Positions 14,847-23,121 are shown, counted from the first letter of the stretch. The stretch: 47,242 nucleotides of DNA from Sphingomonas sp. ERG5 (GCF_000803065.1 NZ_JSXI01000065.1:1-47242), one strand, 5' to 3'. Notes: generated by a model not told the origin, from the sequence alone. Numbers and translations are program-made.

Positions 14847-16247
14847 CTAGGGACGGGCGCCATCGACATTCCGACTGTTGGCAAATGCCGATTTGGCGTC
14901 GCTCAACAGTGTCGCGAGCGCTCCGGCATCATACCATCGCCCGCCTGCCATGACGCCAAGCGGATGCCGCAGCGTGTCGAGTTGGTCGAGCGGATTGACC
15001 CTGCTCAACACCAGATCGGCGCGCCCTCCTGTCGCGATCACCCCGAAGCGTGGTTCGCCGAGCGTGCGGGCGACGAACGCGCCTGCATTCCGTGTCGCGC
15101 TCGACAATGCCTGGAATCGTGTCAGGCCCGCTCTCTCGAGCTCCGCCAGGTCATCGTGCAGCGAAAATCCCGCACCGACACACGGAACGGTCGGCGCATC
15201 GGTACCGGCCAGCAGTTCGACGTCGGCATCGGCCATCGCCTTCACCATCTGCTGCAGGAACGTGTATCTCGCGCGCAAGTCGGCGGTCTTGCGGACATAG
15301 CCGCTGCGCGCCCATGCCAGTCGGTCGGCGGGCGATACGAAGCCGGCGTTGGGTGCGGAAAGGCACGCCGCGACCCGCTCGGGATGGCCAATCACGCGCA
15401 TGATGCTGCCATAGGTGACAAGGTCGGCACCCACCGCCACGCCGTGGCTACGCACCAGCGCGACGGCATCAGGGATGCGGCTCACCGGTGGAGCGGCGTC
15501 GGTCTGTTCGGCGCCTGGCCGAGAGAAGAAGGTATAGAAGAACTCCTCGGCATGCGCGACGAGCAACTGCCCCTGGTCGATCTGCGATGCGATCCCGACC
15601 CTGGTCACGCCATGCCCGACCACCGGCATGGCTTGCCGCCGCGCTTCCACGGCGACGGCGGTGAAGACGTCGGGCGCCAGATTGTTATATACCTTGATGA
15701 AGCGATAGCCGTTGGTCTTCGCCAGCCCGACCACCGCGCGGGCTTCGGCCGGCGTGGTCGCGGTGAAATGGCCGAACGCGGGCGATCCATCGATGACAAA
15801 GGCATTGAACACTTGCGGGCCCGGAATCGCGCCGTTGGCCGCTGCCGGCGATGTCTGGCCGACAAAGCTGGCGCGTGCGTCGCCCATATTGGCGATCGTG
15901 GTGACGCCGTTGGCAAGATAGACTGCCAGGTCGTCGCGCGTGTCCGAATGGACGTGCATGTCGGTGAGTCCCGGGGAGAGCCACAGCCGGCGCTCCCCGT
16001 CGATGATCGTCGCGTCCCTGGGCACGGCGAGCTTGTCGCCGACCGTCACGATGCGGTCGCCGTCGACGATCACGGTCTGATCGCGCAGCACGCGCTCGCG
16101 GTCCATTGGCACGACATTGACATGGACGAACGCGATCTCCCGTGCGGTGGCGGGGAGAGCGATGATTGAGAGGATGAGAGCAGCAAGAAGTCGAATCGGA
16201 CGGGTCATGGTTGAGGCTATAACGAGGCCGGGCTCGCGGCCAGTCAT
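14847..16247 (-). CDS. Exported amidohydrolase family protein
   Basis: A 466-residue metal-dependent amidohydrolase. The binuclear-metal residues are in place: His98 and His100 in TDMHVHSD, a candidate carboxylated Lys185 in RFIKVYNN, His212 in VVGHGV, His232 in VAHAEEF and Asp350 in LAGTDAP. A hydrophobic segment (LLAALILSIIALPATA) near residues 20-35 is a signal peptide, so it works in the periplasm. The C-terminus has the usual GRADLVL metal-domain closure. The ATG at 16247 overlaps the LysR stop as ATGA, suggesting coupling; an internal ATG at 16208 would give a shorter signal peptide and is also possible. The substrate is unknown; imidazolonepropionase-like and peptidase-like members exist. 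Confidence 0.85.
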   Translation of the reverse strand: MTGREPGLVIASTMTRPIRLLAALILSIIALPATAREIAFVHVNVVPMDRERVLRDQTVIVDGDRIVTVGDKLAVPRDATIIDGERRLWLSPGLTDMHVHSDTRDDLAVYLANGVTTIANMGDARASFVGQTSPAAANGAIPGPQVFNAFVIDGSPAFGHFTATTPAEARAVVGLAKTNGYRFIKVYNNLAPDVFTAVAVEARRQAMPVVGHGVTRVGIASQIDQGQLLVAHAEEFFYTFFSRPGAEQTDAAPPVSRIPDAVALVRSHGVAVGADLVTYGSIMRVIGHPERVAACLSAPNAGFVSPADRLAWARSGYVRKTADLRARYTFLQQMVKAMADADVELLAGTDAPTVPCVGAGFSLHDDLAELERAGLTRFQALSSATRNAGAFVARTLGEPRFGVIATGGRADLVLSRVNPLDQLDTLRHPLGVMAGGRWYDAGALATLLSDAKSAFANSRNVDGARP

Positions 16248-17215
16248 CTCAATCGTCTGCCACCGCCATCCGGCGCTGGTGCCGGAATATCGGCGGAGTC
16301 CCTAAGGCCCATAAGCGGCGGTAATTCTTCCGCGAGAAAATCGATCAGGGCGCGAACCGCCGGAAGTTGTCCGCGCCGGTGCAGTGTGAGCATGGTAATC
16401 GCAGCACCGCCCGCGCTCCATTCCGGCAAAATCCGCACCAGGCTTCCCTGTTCGAGGTGAGACTGGCAGAGACTGTGCGGCAAACGTGCGATGCCCAGGC
16501 CGGCGATTGCCGCCGCGACCAGCGCTGCGGGTTCGTCGGCGGCGAAGCGAAGCGCTGGTCGCACCTCGACGGCATTTCCCGCCGGCCCCTGCAACCGCCA
16601 CACTTCCGTCAGGATAGCGGGCCCGGTCAAAAGCCCGTCATGGACGGCGAGATCCGCCGGCTGAACCGGTGTTCCCCGGCGCTTGAGATAACCCGGCGAT
16701 GCCACTAGCAATATTGGGGCGAATCCCAATCGGCGCTGGATCAGTTCGGAATCCGGCAGGGGTGCATAGTGAGCGCGAACTGCGATATCGAAACCCTCCT
16801 GCACCAGATCGACTGGTCTGTTGGTCACATGCAGGGCGATTGCGACCTTGGGGTATGCGAGGCCAAATCGCGGAAGAGCCTGTACCAGTGCGACCTGCGC
16901 GGTTGTCATGGATGCCGTAAGACGGACCGTTCCGCTGGGTTCGGATAGATATCCCTGCGCCAGATCCTGGGCCGCCTCGGCCTGCGCAAGCATGGCGGCG
17001 GCGTGCCGATAGACCTGCTCCCCGATCTCGGTCACGACGAAGTTCCGCGAGTTGCGTTGGATGAGGCGGACGCCAAGTTGTTGCTCAAGCGCGGCGACCC
17101 TTTTGCTGAGGGTCGATTTGGGTGCGCCGATCGCGCGCGCTGCTTCGGAAAAGCCCTTCCGCTCCACCACCTGTGCGAACCAGTAGAGATCGTTGAGATT
17201 GGGCATGCGATCCAT
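16244..17215 (-). CDS. LysR family transcriptional regulator
   Basis: A 323-residue LysR protein of the AaeR/DmlR-like type. The N-terminal DNA-binding region is LNDLYWFAQVVERKGFSEAA, then RAIGAPKSTLSKRVAALEQQLG and RNFVVTEIGEQVY. The effector domain contains VRLTASMTTAQVALVQALPRF and DIAVRAHYAPLPDSEL. AGGTGA precedes the ATG at 17215. It heads an operon with the amidohydrolase (ATGA overlap at 16244-16247) and diverges from the NTF2-like gene at 17312, 96 bp away. Either could be its target. Confidence 0.9.
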   Translation of the reverse strand: MDRMPNLNDLYWFAQVVERKGFSEAARAIGAPKSTLSKRVAALEQQLGVRLIQRNSRNFVVTEIGEQVYRHAAAMLAQAEAAQDLAQGYLSEPSGTVRLTASMTTAQVALVQALPRFGLAYPKVAIALHVTNRPVDLVQEGFDIAVRAHYAPLPDSELIQRRLGFAPILLVASPGYLKRRGTPVQPADLAVHDGLLTGPAILTEVWRLQGPAGNAVEVRPALRFAADEPAALVAAAIAGLGIARLPHSLCQSHLEQGSLVRILPEWSAGGAAITMLTLHRRGQLPAVRALIDFLAEELPPLMGLRDSADIPAPAPDGGGRRLR

Positions 17216-17311
17216 CGTTCACCTATAGAGACGATGTGTCCATTTTAGGCGGATTGTCGCGGTGTCGTCCACATTCCACTTGGGTGCGTATCGGCGTTAC
17301 TGGAGGCAAAG

Positions 17312-17710
17312 ATGCGATCTGAAGACCACAAAGCGATCAAACGGGTTCTGGAGACCTATGTCGAAGCCTGGGGGCGCCATGATCTCGACGCCTGGGCCGC
17401 GCTGTTTTCGGAGATGTGTGATTTCGTCACCTGGAGCGGGGTCTGGTGGCACTCGAGAGCGGAGAATCGGGCCGGTCACGGTGCAATCCCGGACTCGATC
17501 ATCGCCCAGATGGCGAACTACCGCCTGACGGTGTCCGCCATTCGCCCGCTGTCATCGGATACCGCGCTTGTGCATGCCTTTTGGGACTGGCCGGCATTTG
17601 AATTGCCCGGCGGCGGGCCGGAAGATCGCACCGGCATCATCACCATGGTCCTGGCACGGAGTGACGATCATTGGCTGATCCGAGCGTCGCACAATACGCG
17701 CATCTCCTGA
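17312..17710 (+). CDS. SnoaL/NTF2-like protein (SgcJ/EcaC type)
   Basis: A 132-residue single-domain protein with the NTF2-like cone fold signature: IKRVLETYVEAWGRHDLDAWAALF in the first helices, a WSGVWW strand, then TALVHAFWDWPAF and a final strand DDHWLIRASHNTRI. Proteins of this type are small-molecule binders or enzymes such as isomerases, or stand-alone domains of unknown role. The ATG at 17312 follows GGAGGCAAAG. It is divergent from the LysR regulator, a plausible controller, and convergent with the VOC gene 7 bp beyond its stop. Confidence 0.75.
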   Translation: MRSEDHKAIKRVLETYVEAWGRHDLDAWAALFSEMCDFVTWSGVWWHSRAENRAGHGAIPDSIIAQMANYRLTVSAIRPLSSDTALVHAFWDWPAFELPGGGPEDRTGIITMVLARSDDHWLIRASHNTRIS

Positions 17711-17717
17711 TCGGTTT

Positions 17718-18113
17718 TCAGCGGTGCGATTGCGATGGCCGCCGCCATCCCAGCGACTGACTTGGCCAGCCGATGCGCACCAATACTCCGTCGGGATCGC
17801 TCAAGGCGAATTCGTACATGCCCCATGGTTTGTCGCTCGGGGCCTCGATCTCGACGATCTCGCCGGTAAAGCGTGCTGCGATCGCATCGACATCGGGGGT
17901 GTAGAGATAAAGGCCGAACGGATTGCGCCCCGGCACAACCCAGCCCTCGACCGCCTTGGTCAGGTGCAAAGTGCCACCCTTGCCGTCGGCGAGGATGCGG
18001 TAATCGTCATGCTCATGCGGCTCCGGCGCGGTGAAACCAAGCCGCGCGTAAAAAGCTTCGGAAAGGTCGAGATCGTTGCACGGTACGATTGCGGTGAGAC
18101 TCGGCGTCGGCAT
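17718..18113 (-). CDS. VOC (glyoxalase/bleomycin-resistance) family protein
   Basis: A 131-residue protein with the paired beta-alpha-beta-beta-beta layout of the vicinal oxygen chelate superfamily: PSLTAIVPCNDLDLSEAFYARLGF, a mid strand GGTLHLTKAVEGW, then FGLYLYTPDVDAIAARF and the closing KPWGMYEFALSDPDGVLVRIGW. The His and Glu-like positions fit a metal site, but the substrate cannot be told; bleomycin-resistance-like and dioxygenase members share this size. The ATG at 18113 follows GTGGAGCCCACC; a GTG at 18125 is less likely. Confidence 0.85.
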   Translation of the reverse strand: MPTPSLTAIVPCNDLDLSEAFYARLGFTAPEPHEHDDYRILADGKGGTLHLTKAVEGWVVPGRNPFGLYLYTPDVDAIAARFTGEIVEIEAPSDKPWGMYEFALSDPDGVLVRIGWPSQSLGWRRPSQSHR

Positions 18114-18343
18114 GGTGGGCTCCACTTCCTTTTCCTTACATCTGCTTCACGGCCCCAAACATACAGGGCGCTCCATGGGTTCAATCCGATGCACTCGTGC
18201 TGAGCGGAGATTGCATGGGTGAAGCCATATCAGCGTGACGACGTCAGATCGAACCAATAGCGTTCGTTCTGGGCAGGATTTTGATATAAATATTTGATAT
18301 ATTGTGAAAATTATTCGAACCTCTCGCCGAAACGCGGCGTAGA

Positions 18344-18369
18344 ATATGTTACATTCCGGTGTAACATAT
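18344..18369. promoter_or_regulatory. Perfect palindrome, TetR-operator-like
   Basis: ATATGTTACA (18344-18353) and TGTAACATAT (18360-18369) are perfect inverted repeats with a 6-bp spacer TTCCGG. The GTTACA...TGTAAC half-sites resemble TetR family operators. No TetR gene is in the window, so the regulator and target are unknown; the next annotated gene downstream is thrS, 450 bp away. Confidence 0.5.
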
Positions 18370-18624
18370 CTCCCGCCGTCCCCTCAGCCTTGTCGCCGAT
18401 GGTGATTCAACCATGACACGGGAAAGCGCATGTCATTTCTTGCCGGACTTATATCCGGTGCGCTCTTTCATCGGGTTGAAAACCAGAAGTACCATGGCAC
18501 TATATGCGCAAATGGATCGCGGATGATCCGAGTCATGCAGGCGCCTGTTGTTGCGCTTCATGCTCTGGCGTCCTCAAGTACGAGCCGCTATATCGTCCTT
18601 ATGCACCGCGCGATCATCTCTCGC

Positions 18625-18681
18625 ATGACTACCACCTCCCCGGTTTTCCGGGGGGATCTCGGCTTGCGCGTCACCCGCTGA
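18625..18681 (+). CDS. Candidate Thr-rich leader peptide of thrS
   Basis: A possible 18-residue ORF, MTTTSPVFRGDLGLRVTR, has three consecutive Thr codons (ACT ACC ACC) directly after its ATG and a fourth near the end. It ends 135 bp before thrS. The hairpin CCCCGG-TTTT-CCGGGG overlaps codons 5-9, and a stronger hairpin follows the stop (18700-18719). This is the layout of ribosome-mediated attenuation leaders, which are known for amino-acid genes in proteobacteria. Against it: no clear ribosome-binding site, and the frame is part of the longer ORF from 18430. Treat it as a hypothesis. Confidence 0.3.
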   Translation: MTTTSPVFRGDLGLRVTR

Positions 18682-18699
18682 CGTTGCCGCGCCGAGGAT

Positions 18700-18719
18700 C
18701 TCACCCGGGAACGGGTGAG
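18700..18719 (+). promoter_or_regulatory. Hairpin in the thrS leader
   Basis: CTCACCCG (18700-18707) pairs perfectly with CGGGTGAG (18712-18719) around GGAA, and flanking GCCG (18691-18694) can pair with CGGC (18721-18724). It lies 19 bp after the candidate leader stop and about 100 bp before thrS, the position of an attenuator or antiterminator. The following sequence is only moderately U-rich. Confidence 0.45.
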
Positions 18720-18815
18720 CCGGCGTCTCTCTTCCGTTCCTGAAAACCACCCACGACGCTTTTCCAAAGCCTCGCGGGTGTGCATAAGCCCGCCAAATCG
18801 ACAGGAACTTTTCGA

Positions 18816-20822
18816 ATGAACGACATGCTCTCGATCACGCTGCCCGATGGCTCGGTCCGTGCAGTGCCGCTCGGCACCACGCCGGCGGATATCGCCGCGG
18901 CGATCGGGCCCGGCTTGGCTAAGGCGGCGATCGCGGCGCGCGTCGATGGCGAGCTGCGCGACATCATGCGCCCGTTCGAGGGCGATGCGAAGCTCGCTCT
19001 GGTCACGTCGAAGGATGAGACGGATGCGCTCGAACTCGCGCGCCATGACTATGCGCATGTGCTGGCCGAAGCGGTGCAGTCGCTCTTTCCGGGCACGCAG
19101 ATCACCTTCGGCCCGTCGACCGATGACGGCTTCTATTATGATTTCGCGCCGAAGGATCGGCAGTTCACTGACGAGGATCTGCCCGCGATCGAGGCCGAGA
19201 TGCGCAAGGTCATCGCGCGGGACGAGCCGCTGATTCGCGAAGTGTGGAGCCGTGCCGATCTGATCGCACGCTGGCAGCAGCAGGGCGAGAGCTTCAAGGC
19301 GGAATGGGCCGCGGAATTGCCCGAGGGCGAGGAACTGACGGTGTACCGCGCCGGCAAGGGTGAAGGCGCCTGGCTCGATATGTGCCGTGGCCCGCATCTC
19401 GCTTCGACGGGGAAGCTCGACCCGCAAGCATTCAAGCTGACGCGCGTATCGGGTGCCTATTGGCGTGGCGACCAGAATAACGCGATGCTGTCGCGCATCT
19501 ATGGCACGGGCTGGCTCAACAAGAAGCAGCTCGATGCACATCTCGTGCGCATCGAGGAAGCGGCCAAGCGCGACCATCGCAAGATCGGCCAGGAAATGGA
19601 CCTGTTCCATCTTCAGAGCGAAGCGCAGGGCTCGGTCTTCTGGCATCCCAAGGGCTATATGCTGTGGCGTCAGCTCGAGGCCTATATGCGCCGCCGACTC
19701 GATGCGGCGGGCTATCAGGAAGTGAAGACGCCGCAGCTGATGGACGCGCGCCAATGGGAGGCGTCGGGTCATTGGGGCAAGTATCGCGAGAATATGTTCG
19801 TCGTGCCCGACGAAGTGCCCAATACCGAGGATGAGGGTCCGGTGCTGACGGGCGAGGGCGACCTGATGGCGCTCAAGCCGATGAATTGCCCGGCGCACGT
19901 GCTGATCTTCCGCCAAGGGATCAAATCCTATCGCGATCTGCCCTTGCGTCTCGCCGAATTCGGCTGCTGCCACCGCAACGAGCCGCACGGCGCGCTGCAT
20001 GGCATCATGCGCGTGCGCCAGTTCACGCAGGACGATGCGCATATCTTCTGCCGCGAGGATCAGATTGTCGAGGAAGTGCGGCTGTTCTGCGACTTGCTCG
20101 ATGTCGTGTACAAGGATCTCGGCTTCGACAGCTATGCGATCAAGCTCGCGCTGCGTCCCGAAAAGCGCTTCGGCACTGAGGAGATGTGGGACAAGGCCGA
20201 GGCCAATCTGCGCGATGCGGTCGCTCAGGCGGGCCGTGCCGGGCCGGAATATGGCTGGGAGGAATTGCCGGGTGAGGGCGCCTTTTATTCACCCAAGCTC
20301 GAATTCCATCTGACCGACGCGATCGGTCGGACCTGGCAGTGCGGCACGATCCAGCTCGATTATGTCCTGCCCGAGCGACTCGATGCCTCTTATGTCGGCG
20401 CGGATGGCGAGCGCCATCGTCCGGTGATGCTGCACCGTGCGATCCTAGGCACGTTCGAACGCTTTCTCGGCATCCTGATCGAGCATCATGCCGGGCGCTT
20501 CCCGATGTGGCTCGCGCCGGTCCAGGCGGTGGTCGCGACGATCGTGTCAGACGCTGACGATTATGCGCAGGAAGTGGTTGCGGCGCTGACCGCGGCGGGC
20601 CTGCGCGTCGAGACCGATCTGCGCAACGAGAAGATCAACTACAAGGTGCGCGAGCACAGCCTGGCAAAGGTTCCCAACCTGCTCGTCATCGGCAAGCGCG
20701 AGGCGGAGGAACGCACCGTCGCGCTGCGTCCGCTTGGCGTCGATGCACGGCAGGAGGTGCTTGGTCTCGATGTGCTGGTCGAACGGCTGAAAGCGCAAGC
20801 CTCGCCGCCTGATCTGATCTGA
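18816..20822 (+). CDS. thrS: Threonine-tRNA ligase
   Basis: A 668-residue class II synthetase that charges tRNA-Thr. The N-terminal TGS domain begins LSITLPDGSVRAVPLGTTPADIA. The editing domain follows (ALELARHDYAHVLAEAVQSLFPGTQ and the YRAGKGEGAWLDMCRGPHL region). In the catalytic core, MNCPAHVLIF supplies the zinc cysteine, RNEPHGALHGIMRVRQFTQD is motif 2, and HRAILGTFERFLGILIEHH is motif 3. The anticodon-binding domain closes the protein. The ATG at 18816 follows CAGGAACTTTTCG; the frame to 18780 lacks such a site. A short Thr-codon ORF and hairpins lie upstream, and a strong hairpin follows the stop. Confidence 0.97.
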   Translation: MNDMLSITLPDGSVRAVPLGTTPADIAAAIGPGLAKAAIAARVDGELRDIMRPFEGDAKLALVTSKDETDALELARHDYAHVLAEAVQSLFPGTQITFGPSTDDGFYYDFAPKDRQFTDEDLPAIEAEMRKVIARDEPLIREVWSRADLIARWQQQGESFKAEWAAELPEGEELTVYRAGKGEGAWLDMCRGPHLASTGKLDPQAFKLTRVSGAYWRGDQNNAMLSRIYGTGWLNKKQLDAHLVRIEEAAKRDHRKIGQEMDLFHLQSEAQGSVFWHPKGYMLWRQLEAYMRRRLDAAGYQEVKTPQLMDARQWEASGHWGKYRENMFVVPDEVPNTEDEGPVLTGEGDLMALKPMNCPAHVLIFRQGIKSYRDLPLRLAEFGCCHRNEPHGALHGIMRVRQFTQDDAHIFCREDQIVEEVRLFCDLLDVVYKDLGFDSYAIKLALRPEKRFGTEEMWDKAEANLRDAVAQAGRAGPEYGWEELPGEGAFYSPKLEFHLTDAIGRTWQCGTIQLDYVLPERLDASYVGADGERHRPVMLHRAILGTFERFLGILIEHHAGRFPMWLAPVQAVVATIVSDADDYAQEVVAALTAAGLRVETDLRNEKINYKVREHSLAKVPNLLVIGKREAEERTVALRPLGVDARQEVLGLDVLVERLKAQASPPDLI

Positions 20823-20826
20823 TCTC

Positions 20827-20860
20827 CCAACGCTTCCCCCGAATTGGGGGGAGGCGTTGG
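20827..20860. terminator. Bidirectional terminator between thrS and the opposed glycosyltransferase
   Basis: CCAACGCTTCCCCC (20827-20840) pairs with GGGGGAGGCGTTGG (20847-20860) over 14 positions with one G-U type pair. It lies 4 bp after the thrS stop and 6 bp after the minus-strand gene's stop, so it probably serves both. No U-tract follows. Confidence 0.6.
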
Positions 20861-20866
20861 CGACCT

Positions 20867-22396
20867 CTAGTCCCGCCGCAGCAGACACATGACGGTGATC
20901 AGCGGTGGGCCGAGGAACAGGCCGTCGCGCCGCAGCGCCGCTATGATCATCGGGTCGCGGCGCCGGAATGTCGCGGCGCGTTCGGCGCGCCAGTCGCGCA
21001 GGCCCACGTCATCGGCGGCGTGGCGGCAATCATTCTCCCCGATCAGTAATATCCGGTCGGCCGCGACGCCCGGCGCATAACGCGGGAGCGCCTCAACTTC
21101 GGGCACCAGGGTCAGAAAGCGTCCGGTGCGCGGGGCGACCGCGACAATGCCCTGCGCGGCAGCGATCCACGCCGGGGCAATCATCGCCTCGGCGCGCAAA
21201 TCGGCGCGGTCATACGCCACGCTCAGGGCTTTGCCGATGAGTAGCAGCGCCGCGACCGATACGAGCAATGTCCGGGCCGGCAAGCCGCGTGCGGCGAACA
21301 CGCCGAAATACACGCAGAAGAGCGCGATGATCGCCAGATACATGCGCGGCCGGGGCGCAATGGCGAAACCATAGGTCAGCCCACCGAACAGCAATGCTGC
21401 ACCGACCGCCAGCGCCAGCAGCAATTTGCCGTCCTGTTCCCCAATCAGCGCGCGCCAGTTCAGCACGGCGAACAATGTCCCGCACGCCAGGGTCAGCGCG
21501 ATCGACGGATCGACCACCAGGTTGAGCAGTCCGTCGATTGTCCAATGCACCGAAATGCCGTTGGCGTGGAGCCACCCGCCGATGAAATTCGGGTTGAACA
21601 GCGGGCTGCGGCTGGTGTCGACGCCGGGCAGCAAGTCCGATGACGGCATATGGCTATGCGCCAGCGACAGCCGCCATGGCAGCAATGGATCCCCGGCAGA
21701 TAGCCAGTACAGGATCGCTTCGCCCAGATTGGGAATCAGCACGCCGGCGATCAGCGGCAGCGTCCATCCGCGCCACTGCTTCATCGCGACAAGGCCGATC
21801 ACGACGATCGGCACCATGACCAGCGATGTCGGCCGCGCCTGGATCGCGAGGCCAAGCATCCCCCCCGCCAGCACCACCAGCCGCCGCTTGCCGCTCGCGC
21901 TGGCCGATTGCAGGCACAGCAAGGCCGCCAGTACGAAGGTGAGTTCGGGGATGTCGATATTCACCTCGGGGAGGCGCATCGCGAACGCGGGGGTGCAGAC
22001 AAGCGCAAGCCCCGCCAGCAGTGCCTCGACGCGGCCGAACTGGCGCTGCACCAAGGTCACGAACAGCGCGATCGCGCTCAAGCTATAGGCGAGTGGTGCA
22101 ATCGACAGCGACGCCTGGCTTTCACCGAACAGCGCCAGGCTGATCCCGGTCGGGAAGACGATCGGATAGCGGCGCCACCAATGATCGACCGGCAGGCAGA
22201 AGCCGTGATCGGCCACGCATCGCGCCGCCAGCAGATAATGATAATCGTCGCCATCGCCGCCAAGATAGGCGACCGGCACGATCGCCAGCAGCAGGAGCGC
22301 GAAAAGAACGACTGTCGCGACCGGCGACGCGGTAACGAGCACACGCCAATCGACCGGTCGGCGGCCTGAAAAGGGGAGTGAAATCGAGCGCGTCAT
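20867..22396 (-). CDS. Polytopic membrane protein, GT39/GT-C-like glycosyltransferase
   Basis: A 509-residue protein with roughly ten or more hydrophobic helices. The early loop LGGDGDDYHYLLAARCVADHG with an acidic pair, followed by PVDHWWRRYPIVFPTGISLAL, resembles the first periplasmic loop of GT-C glycosyltransferases, where an Asp is catalytic. It is less typical than the gene at 4568-6100, so the family call is moderate. The C-terminal soluble part has ILLIGENDCRHAADDVGLRDW. I start it at the ATG at 22396; a GTG at 22405 is in frame. A 9-bp hairpin (22397-22405 with 22412-22420) directly precedes the start and could limit translation. The gene lies between thrS and infC on the other strand. 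Confidence 0.65.
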   Translation of the reverse strand: MTRSISLPFSGRRPVDWRVLVTASPVATVVLFALLLLAIVPVAYLGGDGDDYHYLLAARCVADHGFCLPVDHWWRRYPIVFPTGISLALFGESQASLSIAPLAYSLSAIALFVTLVQRQFGRVEALLAGLALVCTPAFAMRLPEVNIDIPELTFVLAALLCLQSASASGKRRLVVLAGGMLGLAIQARPTSLVMVPIVVIGLVAMKQWRGWTLPLIAGVLIPNLGEAILYWLSAGDPLLPWRLSLAHSHMPSSDLLPGVDTSRSPLFNPNFIGGWLHANGISVHWTIDGLLNLVVDPSIALTLACGTLFAVLNWRALIGEQDGKLLLALAVGAALLFGGLTYGFAIAPRPRMYLAIIALFCVYFGVFAARGLPARTLLVSVAALLLIGKALSVAYDRADLRAEAMIAPAWIAAAQGIVAVAPRTGRFLTLVPEVEALPRYAPGVAADRILLIGENDCRHAADDVGLRDWRAERAATFRRRDPMIIAALRRDGLFLGPPLITVMCLLRRD

Positions 22397-22528
22397 GCCC
22401 GCCACCGCTTAGTGGCGGGCGGCTAAGATTGGTTTAATCCGCATGTACCATGCGAAAAGTGCATGTTGTGTGCGGCGTGCCTTTCAATCCGCGCGCGAAA
22501 GCTCTACATGGGCCGCTCTATTTTTGTC

Positions 22529-22533
22529 AGGAG
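22529..22533 (+). promoter_or_regulatory. Shine-Dalgarno that places infC start at an AUA codon
   Basis: AGGAG at 22529-22533 lies 8 bases before ATA at 22542 but 20 bases before the first in-frame ATG (22554) and 41 before the next (22575). No other purine-rich site precedes those ATGs. Confidence 0.6.
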
Positions 22534-22541
22534 CAACACCT

Positions 22542-23078
22542 ATACGTCCCCCCATGACCCGGCAGGCGCCACCGATGAACGGCCCCCGCTTCAACGAATT
22601 CATCCAGTCGCCCAAGGTCCGCGTGATCGATCAGGACGGCGAGAATCTCGGCGTAATGTATACCCGGGAAGCGATGGAACAGGCGCAGAGCGTCGGCCTC
22701 GACCTGGTCGAAGTGTCGCCCAACGCTGATCCGCCCGTCGCCAAATTCCTCGATGTCGGCAAGTTCAAGTACGAGGCGCAGAAAAAGGCCAACCTCGCAC
22801 GCAAGTCGCAAAAGACGCAGGAGATCAAGGAGATCAAGATGCGTCCGAATATCGACGACCATGACTACGACACCAAGATGAAGAAGGTCGCCGAGTTCAT
22901 CGGCGAAGGCGACAAGGTGAAGATCACCCTGCGCTTCCGTGGCCGCGAACTGAGCCATGGCCAGCTTGGCATGGCGCTGCTCCAGCGCGTCCAGGCCGAT
23001 GTCGTCGAGACCGCCAAGGTCGAGGCCTATCCGCGCATGGAAGGCCGGCAGATGCTGATGGTGCTCGCACCGAAGTGA
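22542..23078 (+). CDS. infC: Translation initiation factor IF-3
   Basis: IF-3 binds the 30S subunit, keeps it apart from 50S and checks the start codon and initiator tRNA. The N-domain has NGPRFNEFIQSPKVRVIDQDGENLGV, then DLVEVSPNADPPVAKFLD and GKFKYEAQKKANLARKSQK as linker. The C-domain has EIKMRPNIDDHDYDTK, RFRGRELSHGQLG and ends MEGRQMLMVLAPK. Starting at the ATA at 22542 gives 178 residues beginning IRPPMTRQAPP, close to the length of E. coli IF-3 (180). The Shine-Dalgarno AGGAG is ideally spaced for that ATA. E. coli infC starts with AUU and autoregulates through this rare codon, so a non-AUG start fits. Alternatives are ATG at 22554 or 22575. Confidence 0.95.
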   Translation: MRPPMTRQAPPMNGPRFNEFIQSPKVRVIDQDGENLGVMYTREAMEQAQSVGLDLVEVSPNADPPVAKFLDVGKFKYEAQKKANLARKSQKTQEIKEIKMRPNIDDHDYDTKMKKVAEFIGEGDKVKITLRFRGRELSHGQLGMALLQRVQADVVETAKVEAYPRMEGRQMLMVLAPK

Positions 23079-23090
23079 TTTGATGCGCGT

Positions 23091-23121
23091 TGCCGCCGGG
23101 TCGATCATGTCCCCGGCGGCA
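23091..23121 (+). terminator. Hairpin after infC
   Basis: TGCCGCCGGG (23091-23100) pairs perfectly with CCCGGCGGCA (23112-23121) around an 11-base loop, 12 bp after the infC stop. It lacks a U-tract but is well placed for termination. Confidence 0.5.

Larger units (their letters stand above)
18114..18815. other. 702-bp region without a confident gene, upstream of thrS
   Basis: The left part includes an AT-rich stretch at about 18280-18320, unusual for this genome, then a 10-bp-arm palindrome (18344-18369). A possible ORF at 18430-18681 has GGGAAAGCGC before its ATG but no recognisable product. The right part, from about 18600, is the probable thrS leader with a short Thr-starting ORF and several hairpins. 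No tRNA or known riboswitch was recognised. Confidence 0.5.

Noticed and set aside
14561..14884. Minus-strand ORF containing FVSSEVEK and FSTSLETNG
   Set aside because: These peptides are translations of the REP-like palindrome; the frame has no family match and overlaps the end of the amidohydrolase.
18430..18681. 83-codon plus-strand ORF with a fair ribosome-binding site
   Set aside because: No recognisable product or membrane pattern; kept only as a possibility in the thrS upstream region.
18588..20042. 484-codon minus-strand frame
   Set aside because: Antisense shadow of thrS.
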